This document shows positions 1 through 8,628 of a stretch of 64,000 bases of DNA, in pieces. The notes beneath the pieces were generated by a model. The model was not told where the DNA came from, ran no database searches, and saw only the letters and a program-made list of their open reading frames with translations. How positions within the stretch are numbered: position 1 is the stretch's first letter; every line of letters starts with the position of its first letter. The DNA comes from Caulobacter sp. BK020. GTDB taxonomy: Bacteria; Pseudomonadota; Alphaproteobacteria; Caulobacterales; Caulobacteraceae. The stretch covers positions 32,693 through 96,692 of the forward strand of contig NZ_SLZL01000019.1 in NCBI RefSeq assembly GCF_004342605.1, read 5' to 3'. Both the position numbers and the translations under genes were made by a program.

Positions 1-444
1 CTGTTCGGCACCGGCACGGGCCTGGCCCCCTGGCTGTCGGTGGCCCGCGACCCGGACGCCTACAGCCGCTTCGAGCAGGTGATCGTCGCCCACGGCGTGC
101 GCGAGGTGAAGGAGCTGGCCTATCGCGACCTGTTCACCGCCGAGATCCACGACGACCCGCTGGTGGGCGACGAAGCCAAGGCCCAGCTGGTCTACTACCC
201 CACCGTCACCCGTGAGCCGTTCGAGCGCCAGGGCCGGTTCACCGACCTGATCGAGAGCGGCAAGCTGTTCGCCGACCTCGGCCTGGAGCAGACGAGATTC
301 GATCCCGAGCACGACCGCGCCATGCTGTGCGGCTCGATGGCGATGATCAAGGACACCGCCGCCCTGCTGGAGGCCCACGGCCTGACCGAAGGCTCCAACG
401 CCGAGCCCGGCGACTTCGTGATCGAGCGGGCGTTCGTGGGGTAA
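1..444 (+). CDS. fpr: Ferredoxin--NADP+ reductase, C-terminal part (5' end outside window)
   Basis: The frame is open from the first base and ends at TAA 442-444. The visible 147 residues begin with GTGTGLAPW, the NADP pyrophosphate-binding loop of plant/bacterial-type ferredoxin-NADP reductases. They continue with a CGSMAM motif, which matches the CGxxxM segment of the NADP domain, and finish in ERAFVG, close to the aromatic C-terminal tail that stacks on FAD in bacterial Fpr enzymes. Such flavoproteins pass electrons between NADPH and ferredoxin or flavodoxin. The FAD domain lies upstream of the window. No start can be given. The family call is secure, the exact subclass less so. Confidence 0.88.
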   Translation: MFGTGTGLAPWLSVARDPDAYSRFEQVIVAHGVREVKELAYRDLFTAEIHDDPLVGDEAKAQLVYYPTVTREPFERQGRFTDLIESGKLFADLGLEQTRFDPEHDRAMLCGSMAMIKDTAALLEAHGLTEGSNAEPGDFVIERAFVG

Positions 445-452
445 CCCCTCAA

Positions 453-557
453 CCGCTCATTCCGGCGAAAGCCGGAATCCAAACTGATTTGGCGATTGCG
501 GGCTCCGAGCGAAATTCCAGACTCGGCTTGGGTCCCGGCTTTCGCCGGGATGAGCGG
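453..557. repeat. Dispersed inverted repeat, family A (CCGCTCATYCCGGCGAA type)
   Basis: Two arms face each other between fpr and moeA. The left arm (453-480) starts CCGCTCATTCCGGCGAA and the right arm (530-557) ends TTCGCCGGGATGAGCGG. Copies of the same arms lie at 53504-53630 and 59899-60025, and a minimal hairpin version lies at 23400-23431. All sit between genes. No transposase is present, so it resembles a MITE or REP-type element. Confidence 0.8.
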
Positions 558-574
558 ATTTTGAAGGACGCATC

Positions 575-1816
575 GTGACTCAAGCCGCCTCCGCCCAATT
601 GAAGAACCTGACCGTCGACGAGGCGCGGGGCCGGATGCTGGCCGGCGCCGCGCGGCTGGGCGTCGAAGCGGTCTCTCTGGCCAAGGCCCTGGGCCGGGTG
701 CTGGCCGCCCCGGTGGTCGCCGACCGCGACCAGCCGCCGTTCGCCGCCTCGGCCATGGACGGCTGGGCGATCCGCCGCGCCGACCTGATCCCCGGGGCGC
801 GCTTCCGGATCGTCGGCGAAAGCGCCGCGGGCCAGGCCTACGGCCGCCCCGTCGAAGCCGGCCAGGCGGTGCGGATCTTCACCGGCGCCCCCGTGCCGCC
901 GGGCGCCGACCTGGTGGTGATCCAGGAGAACGCCGCGCGCGACGGCGACACCGTGGCCTTCACGATCGACCGCGACCCGCCGCCCGGCAACATCCGCCCG
1001 GCCGGCGGCGACTTCCGCGCCGGCGACGTGCTGCTGACCGAAGGGACGCGGCTGGACGCCTGGCGTCTCGCCCTGGCCGCCGCCGCGGGCTGGCCCAGCC
1101 TGGACGTCGCCGTCCGTCCGCGCGTCGCCATCCTGGCCACCGGCGACGAGCTGGTCCCGCCCGGCTACGTGCCCGCCCCCGACCAGATCTTCGAGTCCGG
1201 CTCGTTCGCCCTGGCCGCGTTGGTCGAGGCCGGGGGCGGCCAGGCGACGCGGCTGAAGGCCCAGGCCGACGACCGGGACGCGATCGCCCAAGCCGTCGCC
1301 GAGGCCCAGTTCGACCTGCTGGTCACGGTCGGCGGCGCCTCGGTCGGCGACCACGACCTGGTCAAGCCGGCCCTGGACACCCTGGGCCTGGCCCTGCGCG
1401 TCCAGACGATCGCCGTGCGTCCCGGCAAGCCGACCTGGTTCGGCGTGCTGGAGGCCGACGGCGTGGGCGGTCGCCCCGTCCTGGGCCTGCCGGGCAACCC
1501 GGCCTCGGCCCTGGTCTGCGCCGAGCTGTTCCTGCGGCCGCTGCTGGCGGCCCTGACCGGCGCCGACCCGGCTCTGGCGATCGAGGCCGGCGTCCTGGCC
1601 GCCCCCCTGCCCGCCAACGGCCCGCGCGAGCACTGGATGCGCGCGGCCCGCGCTGTCGACGCCGACGGCCGCGTCAGGGTCACGCCCTTCCCCGACCAGG
1701 ATTCCTCGCTGATCGGGGTGTTCTCCCGCGCCGACTGCCTGGTCCTGCGGCCGGCGGGCGCAGCGGCGGCCCCGGCCGGCGAGGTGGTCCACGTGCTGCC
1801 GCTGGCCCGGGGCTGA
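575..1816 (+). CDS. moeA: Molybdopterin molybdenumtransferase MoeA
   Basis: A 413-residue protein with a GTG start placed 17 bases after the family A repeat. MoeA inserts molybdate into adenylated molybdopterin in the last step of molybdenum cofactor synthesis. Seen here are the N-terminal MoeA signature with SAMDGWA (about residues 66-72), the PPGAD and GGDFRAG stretches of domain III, the ATGDEL segment of the MogA-like domain, TVGGASVGDHD, RPGKP and LPGNPAS, all typical of the family, followed by the small C-terminal beta domain. Length is normal (about 400). No other cofactor gene is adjacent. The neighbour downstream starts 84 bases later and is unrelated, so co-transcription is uncertain. 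Confidence 0.93.
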   Translation: MTQAASAQLKNLTVDEARGRMLAGAARLGVEAVSLAKALGRVLAAPVVADRDQPPFAASAMDGWAIRRADLIPGARFRIVGESAAGQAYGRPVEAGQAVRIFTGAPVPPGADLVVIQENAARDGDTVAFTIDRDPPPGNIRPAGGDFRAGDVLLTEGTRLDAWRLALAAAAGWPSLDVAVRPRVAILATGDELVPPGYVPAPDQIFESGSFALAALVEAGGGQATRLKAQADDRDAIAQAVAEAQFDLLVTVGGASVGDHDLVKPALDTLGLALRVQTIAVRPGKPTWFGVLEADGVGGRPVLGLPGNPASALVCAELFLRPLLAALTGADPALAIEAGVLAAPLPANGPREHWMRAARAVDADGRVRVTPFPDQDSSLIGVFSRADCLVLRPAGAAAAPAGEVVHVLPLARG

Positions 1817-1900
1817 TCGCCTCAATTGGCGACGCCGCACGCTGGGCGTGCTAAGTCCCCCGCGAGGCGGTTCGCGGCGACCGCGGCGGGAGTTGCGTTG

Positions 1901-3853
1901 ATGGGTCGTATCGGCAAGATCGCGGCGCACATGGTGCTGGCCTTGGCGGCCATGCTGCTGGCCCAGGCCCTGGCTTCCGGAGCCCTGCCGTTCACCGCCT
2001 CCGGCCTGACCCTCGCCGCCCTGTTCGCGGTCTCCGCCCTGGCGGTCGAGATCCTGTTCCAGGTCGAGCGCTCGCCCTGGCGGTTCTTCGCGGCCAGCGA
2101 CGGCCTGCGCCTGGCGCGCTCGGCCCTGCTGTCGGTCCTGACCTTCGCCCTGGTCGCCCGCCTGGCCGAGGTGCGCCAGCCGGGCGGCCTGCGCACCCTG
2201 GCCGTCGCCTTCCTGCTGCAGACCGCCCTGCTGGCCGGACTGCGGATCGTGCGCCGCGCCGTGCACGAAAGGGCGCTGGTCGACGCCTTGACCCGCCTGC
2301 GCCCCGCCCCCGCCTCGCCCGCCCTGCCGCGCCTGCTGATCGTCGGCTCGGCCAACGAGGCCGAGGCCTTCCTGCGCGCGCCCGCCGCCCTGGGCGAGCG
2401 CTACGCCCCGGTCGGCGTCCTGACCCCGCAGGCGCGGGAGACCGGCGACGAGCTGGGCGGGGTCTGCATCCTGGGCGCCATCGACGACTTCGACGCCGTC
2501 ATGGCCCAGCTGCGCGACGGCGGCCTGCAGCCCTCGGCCGTGCTGTTCCTGACCGACGGCCCGCTCAGCGCCTTCGGGGCCGAGCGCCTGGGCCGCCTGA
2601 AGACCGAGGGCGTGCGCCTGCTGCGCCGCCAGGGCCTGGTCGACATGGCCGCCCCAGGCGCCGGAGGGGGTTCGGCCCTGCGCGAGATCAGTCTCGAGGA
2701 GCTGCTCAGCCGCGCGCCGGTGAGGCTGGACCCTGAACCCGTCCGCGCCCTGGTGGCCGGCAAGCGGGTGCTGGTCACCGGGGCCGGCGGCAGCATCGGC
2801 TCCGAGCTGGCCCGCCAGATCGCCGCCAGCAGCCCCGCCCGGCTGATCCTGCTGGACGCCGCCGAGGCCAATCTGTTCCATATCGACCGCGAGCTGGGCG
2901 AGGCCTGGCCCCGGCTGCCGCGCCGCGACGTGCTGTGCGATGTCCGCGACGCCGCCCGCCTCGACCAGGTGTTCGCCGCCGAGAAGCCCGAGCTGGTGTT
3001 CCACGCCGCCGCCCTCAAGCACGTGACCCTGGTCGAGAACCATCCCTGCGAGGGGGTGCGCACCAACGTGCTGGGCAGCCGCAACGTCGCGGCGGCCGCC
3101 AAGGCCTGCGGCGCGGCCCACCTGGCGCTGATCTCCACCGACAAGGCCGTGGCCCCGGCCAGCGTGATGGGGGCCACCAAGCGCGTGGCCGAGGCCGTGG
3201 TCCGCCAGTTCGCCAAGGGTTCCGATGCGAGCGGTTCCGGCACGCGCGTCAGCGTGGTGCGGTTCGGCAACGTGCTGGGCTCGGCCGGATCGGTGGTGCC
3301 GATCTTCCAGCACCAGATCGCTCGCGGCGGCCCGGTGACCCTGACCGACGCCGAGGTCGAGCGCTACTTCATGACCATTCCCGAGGCCGTGCAGCTGGTG
3401 CTGCGGGCCGTGGCCCTGTCGGCCGGCGACTTGGAGCCCCCCAACGGGGTCTTGACCCTCGAAATGGGCGAGCCGGTCAAGATCATCGACCTGGCCCGGC
3501 GGATGATCGAGCTGCAAGGCCTGGTCCCCGGGCGCGACATCGAGATCAAGATCACCGGCCTGCGCCCCGGCGAGAAGCTGACCGAAGCCCTGGTCGACGT
3601 CAACGAGACCGCCCGTCCCAAGGCCGCGGGGATCACCGAGGCCGCGCCGGTCGTCCCTCTGCCGCCCATCTCGGCCGCGGCCCTGGCCGCCCTGGAAGCC
3701 GCCGCCCTGGCCGGCGACGAGGCCGTCGTTCGAGAGCGGCTGTTCGCCCTGGTCGAGGGACTGCGGACCGTGTCGCCGACCCCGACGACCTCCGGAAAGG
3801 CGCCGACCGCCGAGATCCACGGCAAGCTGGCCCCAGCCCGCACTCAGGCCTAA
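1901..3853 (+). CDS. Membrane-anchored nucleotide-sugar 4,6-dehydratase/epimerase (CapD/WbpM/FlaA1-like)
   Basis: A 650-residue protein starting at ATG 1901. The open frame extends 5' to TTG 1826, but that extension is arginine-rich and unlike the family. Four hydrophobic segments lie within residues 5-115, then a first nucleotide-binding-like region (LLIVGSANEAE) and a C-terminal extended SDR domain. That domain has the NAD loop TGAGGSIGSE near residue 291 and the catalytic segment STDKAVAP...MGATKR near residue 412, where the usual Tyr is replaced by Met as in WbpM and FlaA1. Members make UDP-keto-sugars for capsule, O-antigen or holdfast polysaccharides at the inner membrane. Substrate cannot be told from sequence, and no glycosyltransferase genes are adjacent. 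Confidence 0.85.
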   Translation: MGRIGKIAAHMVLALAAMLLAQALASGALPFTASGLTLAALFAVSALAVEILFQVERSPWRFFAASDGLRLARSALLSVLTFALVARLAEVRQPGGLRTLAVAFLLQTALLAGLRIVRRAVHERALVDALTRLRPAPASPALPRLLIVGSANEAEAFLRAPAALGERYAPVGVLTPQARETGDELGGVCILGAIDDFDAVMAQLRDGGLQPSAVLFLTDGPLSAFGAERLGRLKTEGVRLLRRQGLVDMAAPGAGGGSALREISLEELLSRAPVRLDPEPVRALVAGKRVLVTGAGGSIGSELARQIAASSPARLILLDAAEANLFHIDRELGEAWPRLPRRDVLCDVRDAARLDQVFAAEKPELVFHAAALKHVTLVENHPCEGVRTNVLGSRNVAAAAKACGAAHLALISTDKAVAPASVMGATKRVAEAVVRQFAKGSDASGSGTRVSVVRFGNVLGSAGSVVPIFQHQIARGGPVTLTDAEVERYFMTIPEAVQLVLRAVALSAGDLEPPNGVLTLEMGEPVKIIDLARRMIELQGLVPGRDIEIKITGLRPGEKLTEALVDVNETARPKAAGITEAAPVVPLPPISAAALAALEAAALAGDEAVVRERLFALVEGLRTVSPTPTTSGKAPTAEIHGKLAPARTQA

Positions 3854-3985
3854 ATAGAATCCACCCGCGATCGCCTATAAGGCGAGCGGGCAAGCCAGAA
3901 TCAGCGTCCCATGCTTTGTCTCGCCGCGCTTGCGTGGCGAGCCGTCCCAGCCTTGGGACAACAGTAAGCGTCGGCGGGAACCTGG

Positions 3986-5803
3986 ATGTTCGAACAGACG
4001 GTGGACGTCACCCGCCTGGAGGGGTTCGTCCGATATACGCGCGGGATCGTCCGCGCCCGCCTGGTCCTGGTCGCGCTGTTCGTCGGCTTGCTGGCGATCT
4101 ATTCGCCGATGCGGATGACCGTGTTCGGCCTGGTCGAGCTTTGCATCTACGCCGCCCTGTACCTCGCCACCGAGGTCGCCCAGCGCCATCCCGACCCGAT
4201 CGCGGCCTTCCGGCGGCTGCGCTGGCAGTCGATCGTGCTGGTCTTCCTGCTGTCGATCAACGCCTGCGCCCTGGCCGTGAAGATCCGGCTGATCGGCCAA
4301 CCGATCATGCGGGTGGAGGCCGCGCTGCTGGCCATCTGCGTGCTGCTGTTCGCCGCCCTGCGCGTGCACACCGGCAAGATCAGCTACCTCACCGCCGTGG
4401 CCCCGCCGGTGACGACCCTGCTGTGGATCGGGTTCGACCGCCACACGCCGCTGGCGGCCAACCACTATGGCGCGGCCATGCTGCTGTTCGTGGTCGCCGT
4501 CCTGACCGCTACCTGGCGCCAGCAGACCACCGACCGCGCCCTGGCCCAGGCCCTGCGCGACCTGGCCCGCAAGAACGCCGACCTGACCGAGGCGGTGGCC
4601 GAGGCCAAGGCCGCCAGCCGCGCCAAGTCGGACCTGCTGGCCGTCGCCAGCCACGAGATCCGCACCCCGCTCAACGCCGTGCTCGGCTTCGCCCACGCCC
4701 TGCGCCGCGACACCTTCCTGACCCCGATCCAGGCCGACCTGGCCCAGGGCGTGCTGGAGGGCGGCGCCCAGCTGACCCGCCTGCTCGACACCGTGCTGGA
4801 CCTGACCAAGGTCCAGGCCGGCCAGGCGGCCCTGAACCCGACGGCGGTCGACCTGCGCCGTCTGGTCCGCACCGTGGTCCGGGTGTGGAGCGCCCATGCC
4901 CAGGCGGTGGGGGTGCTGCTGAGCTTCGAGGACGCCGATCCCGGCCTGGCCTATGGCGTGCTGGCCGACGAGGCCAAGCTGGAGCAGACCCTGGTCAACC
5001 TGGTGTCCAACGGCCTGAAGGCCTCGCCGTCGGGCGGCGCGGTGACGGTGCGCCTGGCCGGCATGGTCAAGGACCAGACCCTGACCGCCCTGGTCGAGGT
5101 CCGCGACAGCGGCGCCCTGGTGCCGCCGGAAGACCGGCCGCGGATGTTCGACGCCTTCGACCAGACCGAGCGCGGCAGGAGCCTGGGCGGCAGCGGGCTA
5201 GGCCTGTCGATCTGCGCCGCCAACCTGGCCCTGATGGGCGGCGAGATCGGCGTGGAGGACCTCCCCAACGACGAGGTCCCGTCCGGCAAGGCCGCGCGGC
5301 GCGGCGCGGTGTTCTGGTTCGCCTTCGAGGCGCCGGTCCTGACGGCGCCGGCGGCGGACGCCGCGACGGAGGCGCCGGTCGCCGCCCCGATCCGGGTGCT
5401 GGCGGCCGAGGACAACCCCGCCAACCGCCGGGTGCTGGCCGCCCTGCTGGCCGCCTCGCCGGTCGAGCTGGTGTTCGCCGAGAACGGCGCCCTGGCCGTC
5501 GACGCCTGGCGGGCCGAGGCCTTCGACCTGGTGCTGATGGACGTCAACATGCCAGTCATGGACGGCGTGGCGGCGGTGGCGCGGATCCGCCAGTTGGAGA
5601 CCTCGGCCGCCGAGCCCCGCCCCCGCACGCCGATCTGGATGCTGACCGCCAACGTCTTCGACGACGACGTCGCCCGCTACCGGGCCGACGGCGCCGACGG
5701 CGTGCTGCGCAAGCCGATCGATACCGTGGCCCTGTTCAGCGTGCTGGCGCAGGCGGCGGAGAGGAAGGCGGGAACGGCGGACGAAGAGCGGACGACGGCC
5801 TAG
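3986..5803 (+). CDS. Hybrid sensor histidine kinase with C-terminal receiver domain
   Basis: A 605-residue protein. About six hydrophobic stretches fill residues 20-175 and form a membrane sensor without a clear periplasmic loop. A helical linker leads to the HisKA domain with ASHEIRTPLN (phospho-acceptor His near residue 223). The ATPase domain has an N box (NLVSNG) and an intact G2 box (GGSGLGLS), but the G1 box reads DSGALV instead of DxGxG. A receiver domain follows, with the acidic pair in AAEDN, phospho-acceptor Asp in LMDVNMP near residue 519, then LTA and the KP lysine. No response regulator gene is adjacent, so it probably feeds a phosphorelay. The signal is unknown. Confidence 0.88.
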   Translation: MFEQTVDVTRLEGFVRYTRGIVRARLVLVALFVGLLAIYSPMRMTVFGLVELCIYAALYLATEVAQRHPDPIAAFRRLRWQSIVLVFLLSINACALAVKIRLIGQPIMRVEAALLAICVLLFAALRVHTGKISYLTAVAPPVTTLLWIGFDRHTPLAANHYGAAMLLFVVAVLTATWRQQTTDRALAQALRDLARKNADLTEAVAEAKAASRAKSDLLAVASHEIRTPLNAVLGFAHALRRDTFLTPIQADLAQGVLEGGAQLTRLLDTVLDLTKVQAGQAALNPTAVDLRRLVRTVVRVWSAHAQAVGVLLSFEDADPGLAYGVLADEAKLEQTLVNLVSNGLKASPSGGAVTVRLAGMVKDQTLTALVEVRDSGALVPPEDRPRMFDAFDQTERGRSLGGSGLGLSICAANLALMGGEIGVEDLPNDEVPSGKAARRGAVFWFAFEAPVLTAPAADAATEAPVAAPIRVLAAEDNPANRRVLAALLAASPVELVFAENGALAVDAWRAEAFDLVLMDVNMPVMDGVAAVARIRQLETSAAEPRPRTPIWMLTANVFDDDVARYRADGADGVLRKPIDTVALFSVLAQAAERKAGTADEERTTA

Positions 5804-5829
5804 GACGGATCAGTGATCCGCAGTGACGG

Positions 5830-6333
5830 TCATCTTGCGCTGGGCAATTTGAGTCCCAGCAGGACCAGTCGGTCGCCGGAGACGCCGAACCAGTGAGGGA
5901 TCCCGGCGGGAATCAGGATGACGTCGCCTGGGCCGAGCGTCCGTGTCACGCCGCCCTCGATCTGGCTTCCCTCGATCAGATTGGGGTTGCTGACCTTCGC
6001 ATCGGCCATGGTCCCGCCCGAGACGAGCGTGCCGGCGCCTTCCAGCACGATGGCGTATTCCGCTTCGGCGGGGTGAACAGCCGGGCGGCCCGGCTTCTTC
6101 CATATCTCGATGGCCGCCGCCGTGGCGCCGTCGCGAACCAAGGGTCGCCACATGAACCCTTGATCAGCTTTCATCGCGGCGAGCATCTCGCGTATCTGGG
6201 CTTGGACATCCGCGCTGCTCGCGAAGCCCGACGGATCGGCGGATTTCACCTGCGCCGAGGCGGCGACGCCTGAGGAAACGGCCAGCAGCAGCGACGTTGC
6301 GCAGATCGTAAGGGCCTTGGCCATTGTCTTCAC
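5830..6333 (-). CDS. Exported cupin-domain protein
   Basis: A 167-residue protein read from GTG 6333, chosen because a GGGGAGAG ribosome site lies five bases upstream; earlier ATG codons have none. A cleavable signal peptide is evident (hydrophobic core ATSLLLAVSSGVAAS, then AQ). The mature part has the two cupin motifs: HPAEAEYAIVLEGAGTLVSGG and a later GPGDVILIPAGIPHWF, whose His could bind a metal. Single-domain cupins of this sort bind small acids or sugars or act as isomerases. It is divergent from the exported esterase at 6515 and likely belongs with the exported oxidoreductase cluster downstream. Function is not known. Confidence 0.75.
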   Translation of the reverse strand: MKTMAKALTICATSLLLAVSSGVAASAQVKSADPSGFASSADVQAQIREMLAAMKADQGFMWRPLVRDGATAAAIEIWKKPGRPAVHPAEAEYAIVLEGAGTLVSGGTMADAKVSNPNLIEGSQIEGGVTRTLGPGDVILIPAGIPHWFGVSGDRLVLLGLKLPSAR

Positions 6334-6514
6334 GGTAGCTCTCCCCTGGTCGCCCATGTCGCGCCGTCGCATGGCGGATTCTTCGTTCACCCTACGCCCA
6401 TTCGCGCCGAGCTCGGTTCATGCCGGCGTTAGACCATGGTCGTAATAGCAACGCGCGCCAAAATGTGGTGGCTGGTCCCACCGACGACCGCAGGCGCCGT
6501 TCGGGAGGTTCCCC

Positions 6515-7429
6515 ATGATGGTCCGGGTCATCGCTCTCTGCCTCGCGACGCTCTTGACCGGCGCGCCTCCAATGGCCTTGGCGCAGACCCCGGCCGCGAA
6601 CACCGGCGGCCCCGATACGACGCCGCTCTGGCCGCGCGGCGCGCCCGGCGCCGGGCAGAGGTCGCGCGAGGCCGAGGTCGTCGAGAACACCTATGTGCGC
6701 AACGTCCACAACCCGTCCCTGACGGTGTTTCCCGCCGCCCCGCGCCACGCCAATGGCGCGGCGGTCATCGTCGTGCCGGGCGGCGGCCACCGCATGCTGG
6801 TCTTCGTCAACGAGGGCGTCGGGCCGGCCAAGGCCCTCAACCGCTACGGCGTCACCGCCTTCGTCCTGAAGTATCGTCTGGCGCGCGAGGCGGGATCGAC
6901 CTACGCCATCGGCCGCGACGCCGCCGCCGACCTGCGCCGGGCGATCCGCTGGGTGCGCGCCAACGCCGCCCGATACGGCGTGGACCCGCACCGCATCGGG
7001 GTGATGGGATTTTCGGCCGGCGGCGAACTGGTCTCCCTGGTCGCCGACAACCCCGCGCCGCCGCAGCCCCCCTCGGCCGATCCGCTCGACGCGGTCAGCG
7101 CCCGTCCTGACTTTCAGGTGCTGGTCTATCCCGGCCCGCTGGGCGTCCCCGCCCAAGCCGTGGCCGGGGCGCCGCCGGCGTTCATCGCCGCGGGCTCGCT
7201 GGATCCGTGCTGCGCCGCGCCGGCCCTGACCCTGTACGACCAACTTCGCAAGGCCGGGGTGTCGGCGGAGCTGCACATGTTCGCCGACATGGACCACGGC
7301 TTCAACATCGCCGCCCACTCCGAGAGCCTTTCGATCCTGCACTGGCCCGACCGCCTGGCCGATTGGCTGAGCGACGGCGGCTGGCTGCACGAGCGGGCCT
7401 CGACGGACGCCGCGCCCTTCCACCCCTAA
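6515..7429 (+). CDS. Exported alpha/beta-hydrolase (acetyl-esterase/xylan-esterase-like)
   Basis: A 304-residue protein with an N-terminal Sec signal peptide (hydrophobic residues 4-22, ending MALAQT). The alpha/beta-hydrolase elements are the oxyanion region VVPGGGHRML near residue 87, the nucleophile elbow GFSAGGEL near residue 168, an Asp in GSLDPC and a His in DMDHGFN. This matches the esterase/lipase family that often removes acetyl groups from plant sugars. It is followed 23 bases later by a Tat-exported Gfo/Idh oxidoreductase, so the genes 6515-9957 probably form one transcription unit working on a carbohydrate in the periplasm. The substrate is an inference only. Confidence 0.8.
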   Translation: MMVRVIALCLATLLTGAPPMALAQTPAANTGGPDTTPLWPRGAPGAGQRSREAEVVENTYVRNVHNPSLTVFPAAPRHANGAAVIVVPGGGHRMLVFVNEGVGPAKALNRYGVTAFVLKYRLAREAGSTYAIGRDAAADLRRAIRWVRANAARYGVDPHRIGVMGFSAGGELVSLVADNPAPPQPPSADPLDAVSARPDFQVLVYPGPLGVPAQAVAGAPPAFIAAGSLDPCCAAPALTLYDQLRKAGVSAELHMFADMDHGFNIAAHSESLSILHWPDRLADWLSDGGWLHERASTDAAPFHP

Positions 7430-7452
7430 ACGCCGCCACCGGGATTACGACC

Positions 7453-8550
7453 ATGAACATTGGACGCCGCGACCTCCTCCTCGCCGCCGCCTCGCTCGCC
7501 GTCGCCTCGGCCGGGGGACGGGCCTGGGCCGCCGGCGATCGCAAGGTGGGCTACGCCATCGTCGGCCTGGGCTATTACGGCCTCAACGTCATCCTGCCGC
7601 AGTTCGTCAACTGCGCGCACAGCCGGGTCGCCGCCGTGGTCAGCGGAGATCCGGCCAAGGCCCGCGCGACCGCCGCGCGCTACGGCGTGCCCGAGCGCTC
7701 GGTCTATTCCTACGAGACCTTCGACAGGATCCGCGACAATCCCGATGTCGACGTCGTCTATGTGATCCTGCCCAATTCCATGCACGCCGAATACACGATC
7801 CGCGCCGCCAGGGCCGGCAAGCACGTGGTGTGCGAGAAGCCGATGGCGACCTCTGTCGCCGAATGCGAGGCGATGATCGCCGCCTGCAAGACGGCCGGAC
7901 GCAAGCTGATGATCGGCTATCGCTGCCATTTCGAGCCCACCAACCTGGAGGCCATGCGCCTGGCCCGGGCGGGCGCCGCGGGTCGTATCCGCTACGTGCG
8001 CTCCGAGCATGGTTTCGTACAGGGCGATCCGACCCGGTGGCGGCTGAAGAAGGCCCTGGCGGGAGGCGGGTCGCTGATGGACATGGGAATCTACAGCCTG
8101 CAGGCCGCCCGCTACATGACCGGGGAGGAGCCGGTCGCCGTCACCGCCCGCGAATCCACCGATCGCACCGATCCCCGGTTCGCCGAGGTGGAGGACATGA
8201 TCGAATGGCTGCTCCAGTTTCCCTCCGGGGCGATCGCCAGCTGCCTGTCGACCTACAGCGCCAACCAGAACCATGTCCTGCTGATGGGCGACAAGGGCCG
8301 GATCGAGCTGGAACCCGCGACCCGGTACGATGGCAATCGCCTCTGGACCGGCAAGGACGGCCGCTCGCAGGAGATCACGCCGCCGGCCGGACCGGCGAAG
8401 ACCCAGTTCGCCGGCCAGCTGGACCACATGGCCGACTGCATAGCGGCTGCTCGCTCCCCGATCGTCTCCGGAGAGGAAGGTCTGCGCGACATGCGGATCA
8501 TCGAGGCGATCTACCGCTCGGCCCGCGAGGGAAGCACCGTGAAGTTGTAG
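7453..8550 (+). CDS. Tat-exported Gfo/Idh/MocA family oxidoreductase
   Basis: A 365-residue protein from ATG 7453; a longer open frame upstream overlaps the esterase and lacks a credible start. The N-terminus has a twin-arginine signal (GRRDLLLAAASLAVAS). The mature domain opens with a Rossmann fold (YAIVGLGYYG), carries the family signature CEKPMATS near residue 136, and has the C-terminal alpha/beta sugar-binding domain. Glucose-fructose oxidoreductase of Zymomonas has the same layout with tightly bound NADP. It likely interconverts sugar and keto-sugar in the periplasm. A paralogue follows 78 bases downstream. Confidence 0.85.
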   Translation: MNIGRRDLLLAAASLAVASAGGRAWAAGDRKVGYAIVGLGYYGLNVILPQFVNCAHSRVAAVVSGDPAKARATAARYGVPERSVYSYETFDRIRDNPDVDVVYVILPNSMHAEYTIRAARAGKHVVCEKPMATSVAECEAMIAACKTAGRKLMIGYRCHFEPTNLEAMRLARAGAAGRIRYVRSEHGFVQGDPTRWRLKKALAGGGSLMDMGIYSLQAARYMTGEEPVAVTARESTDRTDPRFAEVEDMIEWLLQFPSGAIASCLSTYSANQNHVLLMGDKGRIELEPATRYDGNRLWTGKDGRSQEITPPAGPAKTQFAGQLDHMADCIAAARSPIVSGEEGLRDMRIIEAIYRSAREGSTVKL

Positions 8551-8628
8551 GCGGCGGGGCGCTTGCCGGCCTTGCGAGGGGCGGTTTTCGCGTTACCAGT
8601 ATCGGAACACCACCCAGGGGAGACCAGG

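Noticed and set aside
449..3820. An 1123-codon open frame on the minus strand over moeA and the epimerase gene
   Set aside because: Gly/Gln/Asp/His-rich low-complexity product that is the antisense of two clear genes; an artefact of high GC.
2935..5826. A 963-codon plus-strand frame overlapping the epimerase and kinase genes
   Set aside because: Arg/Pro/Gly-rich out-of-frame translation of two recognised genes.
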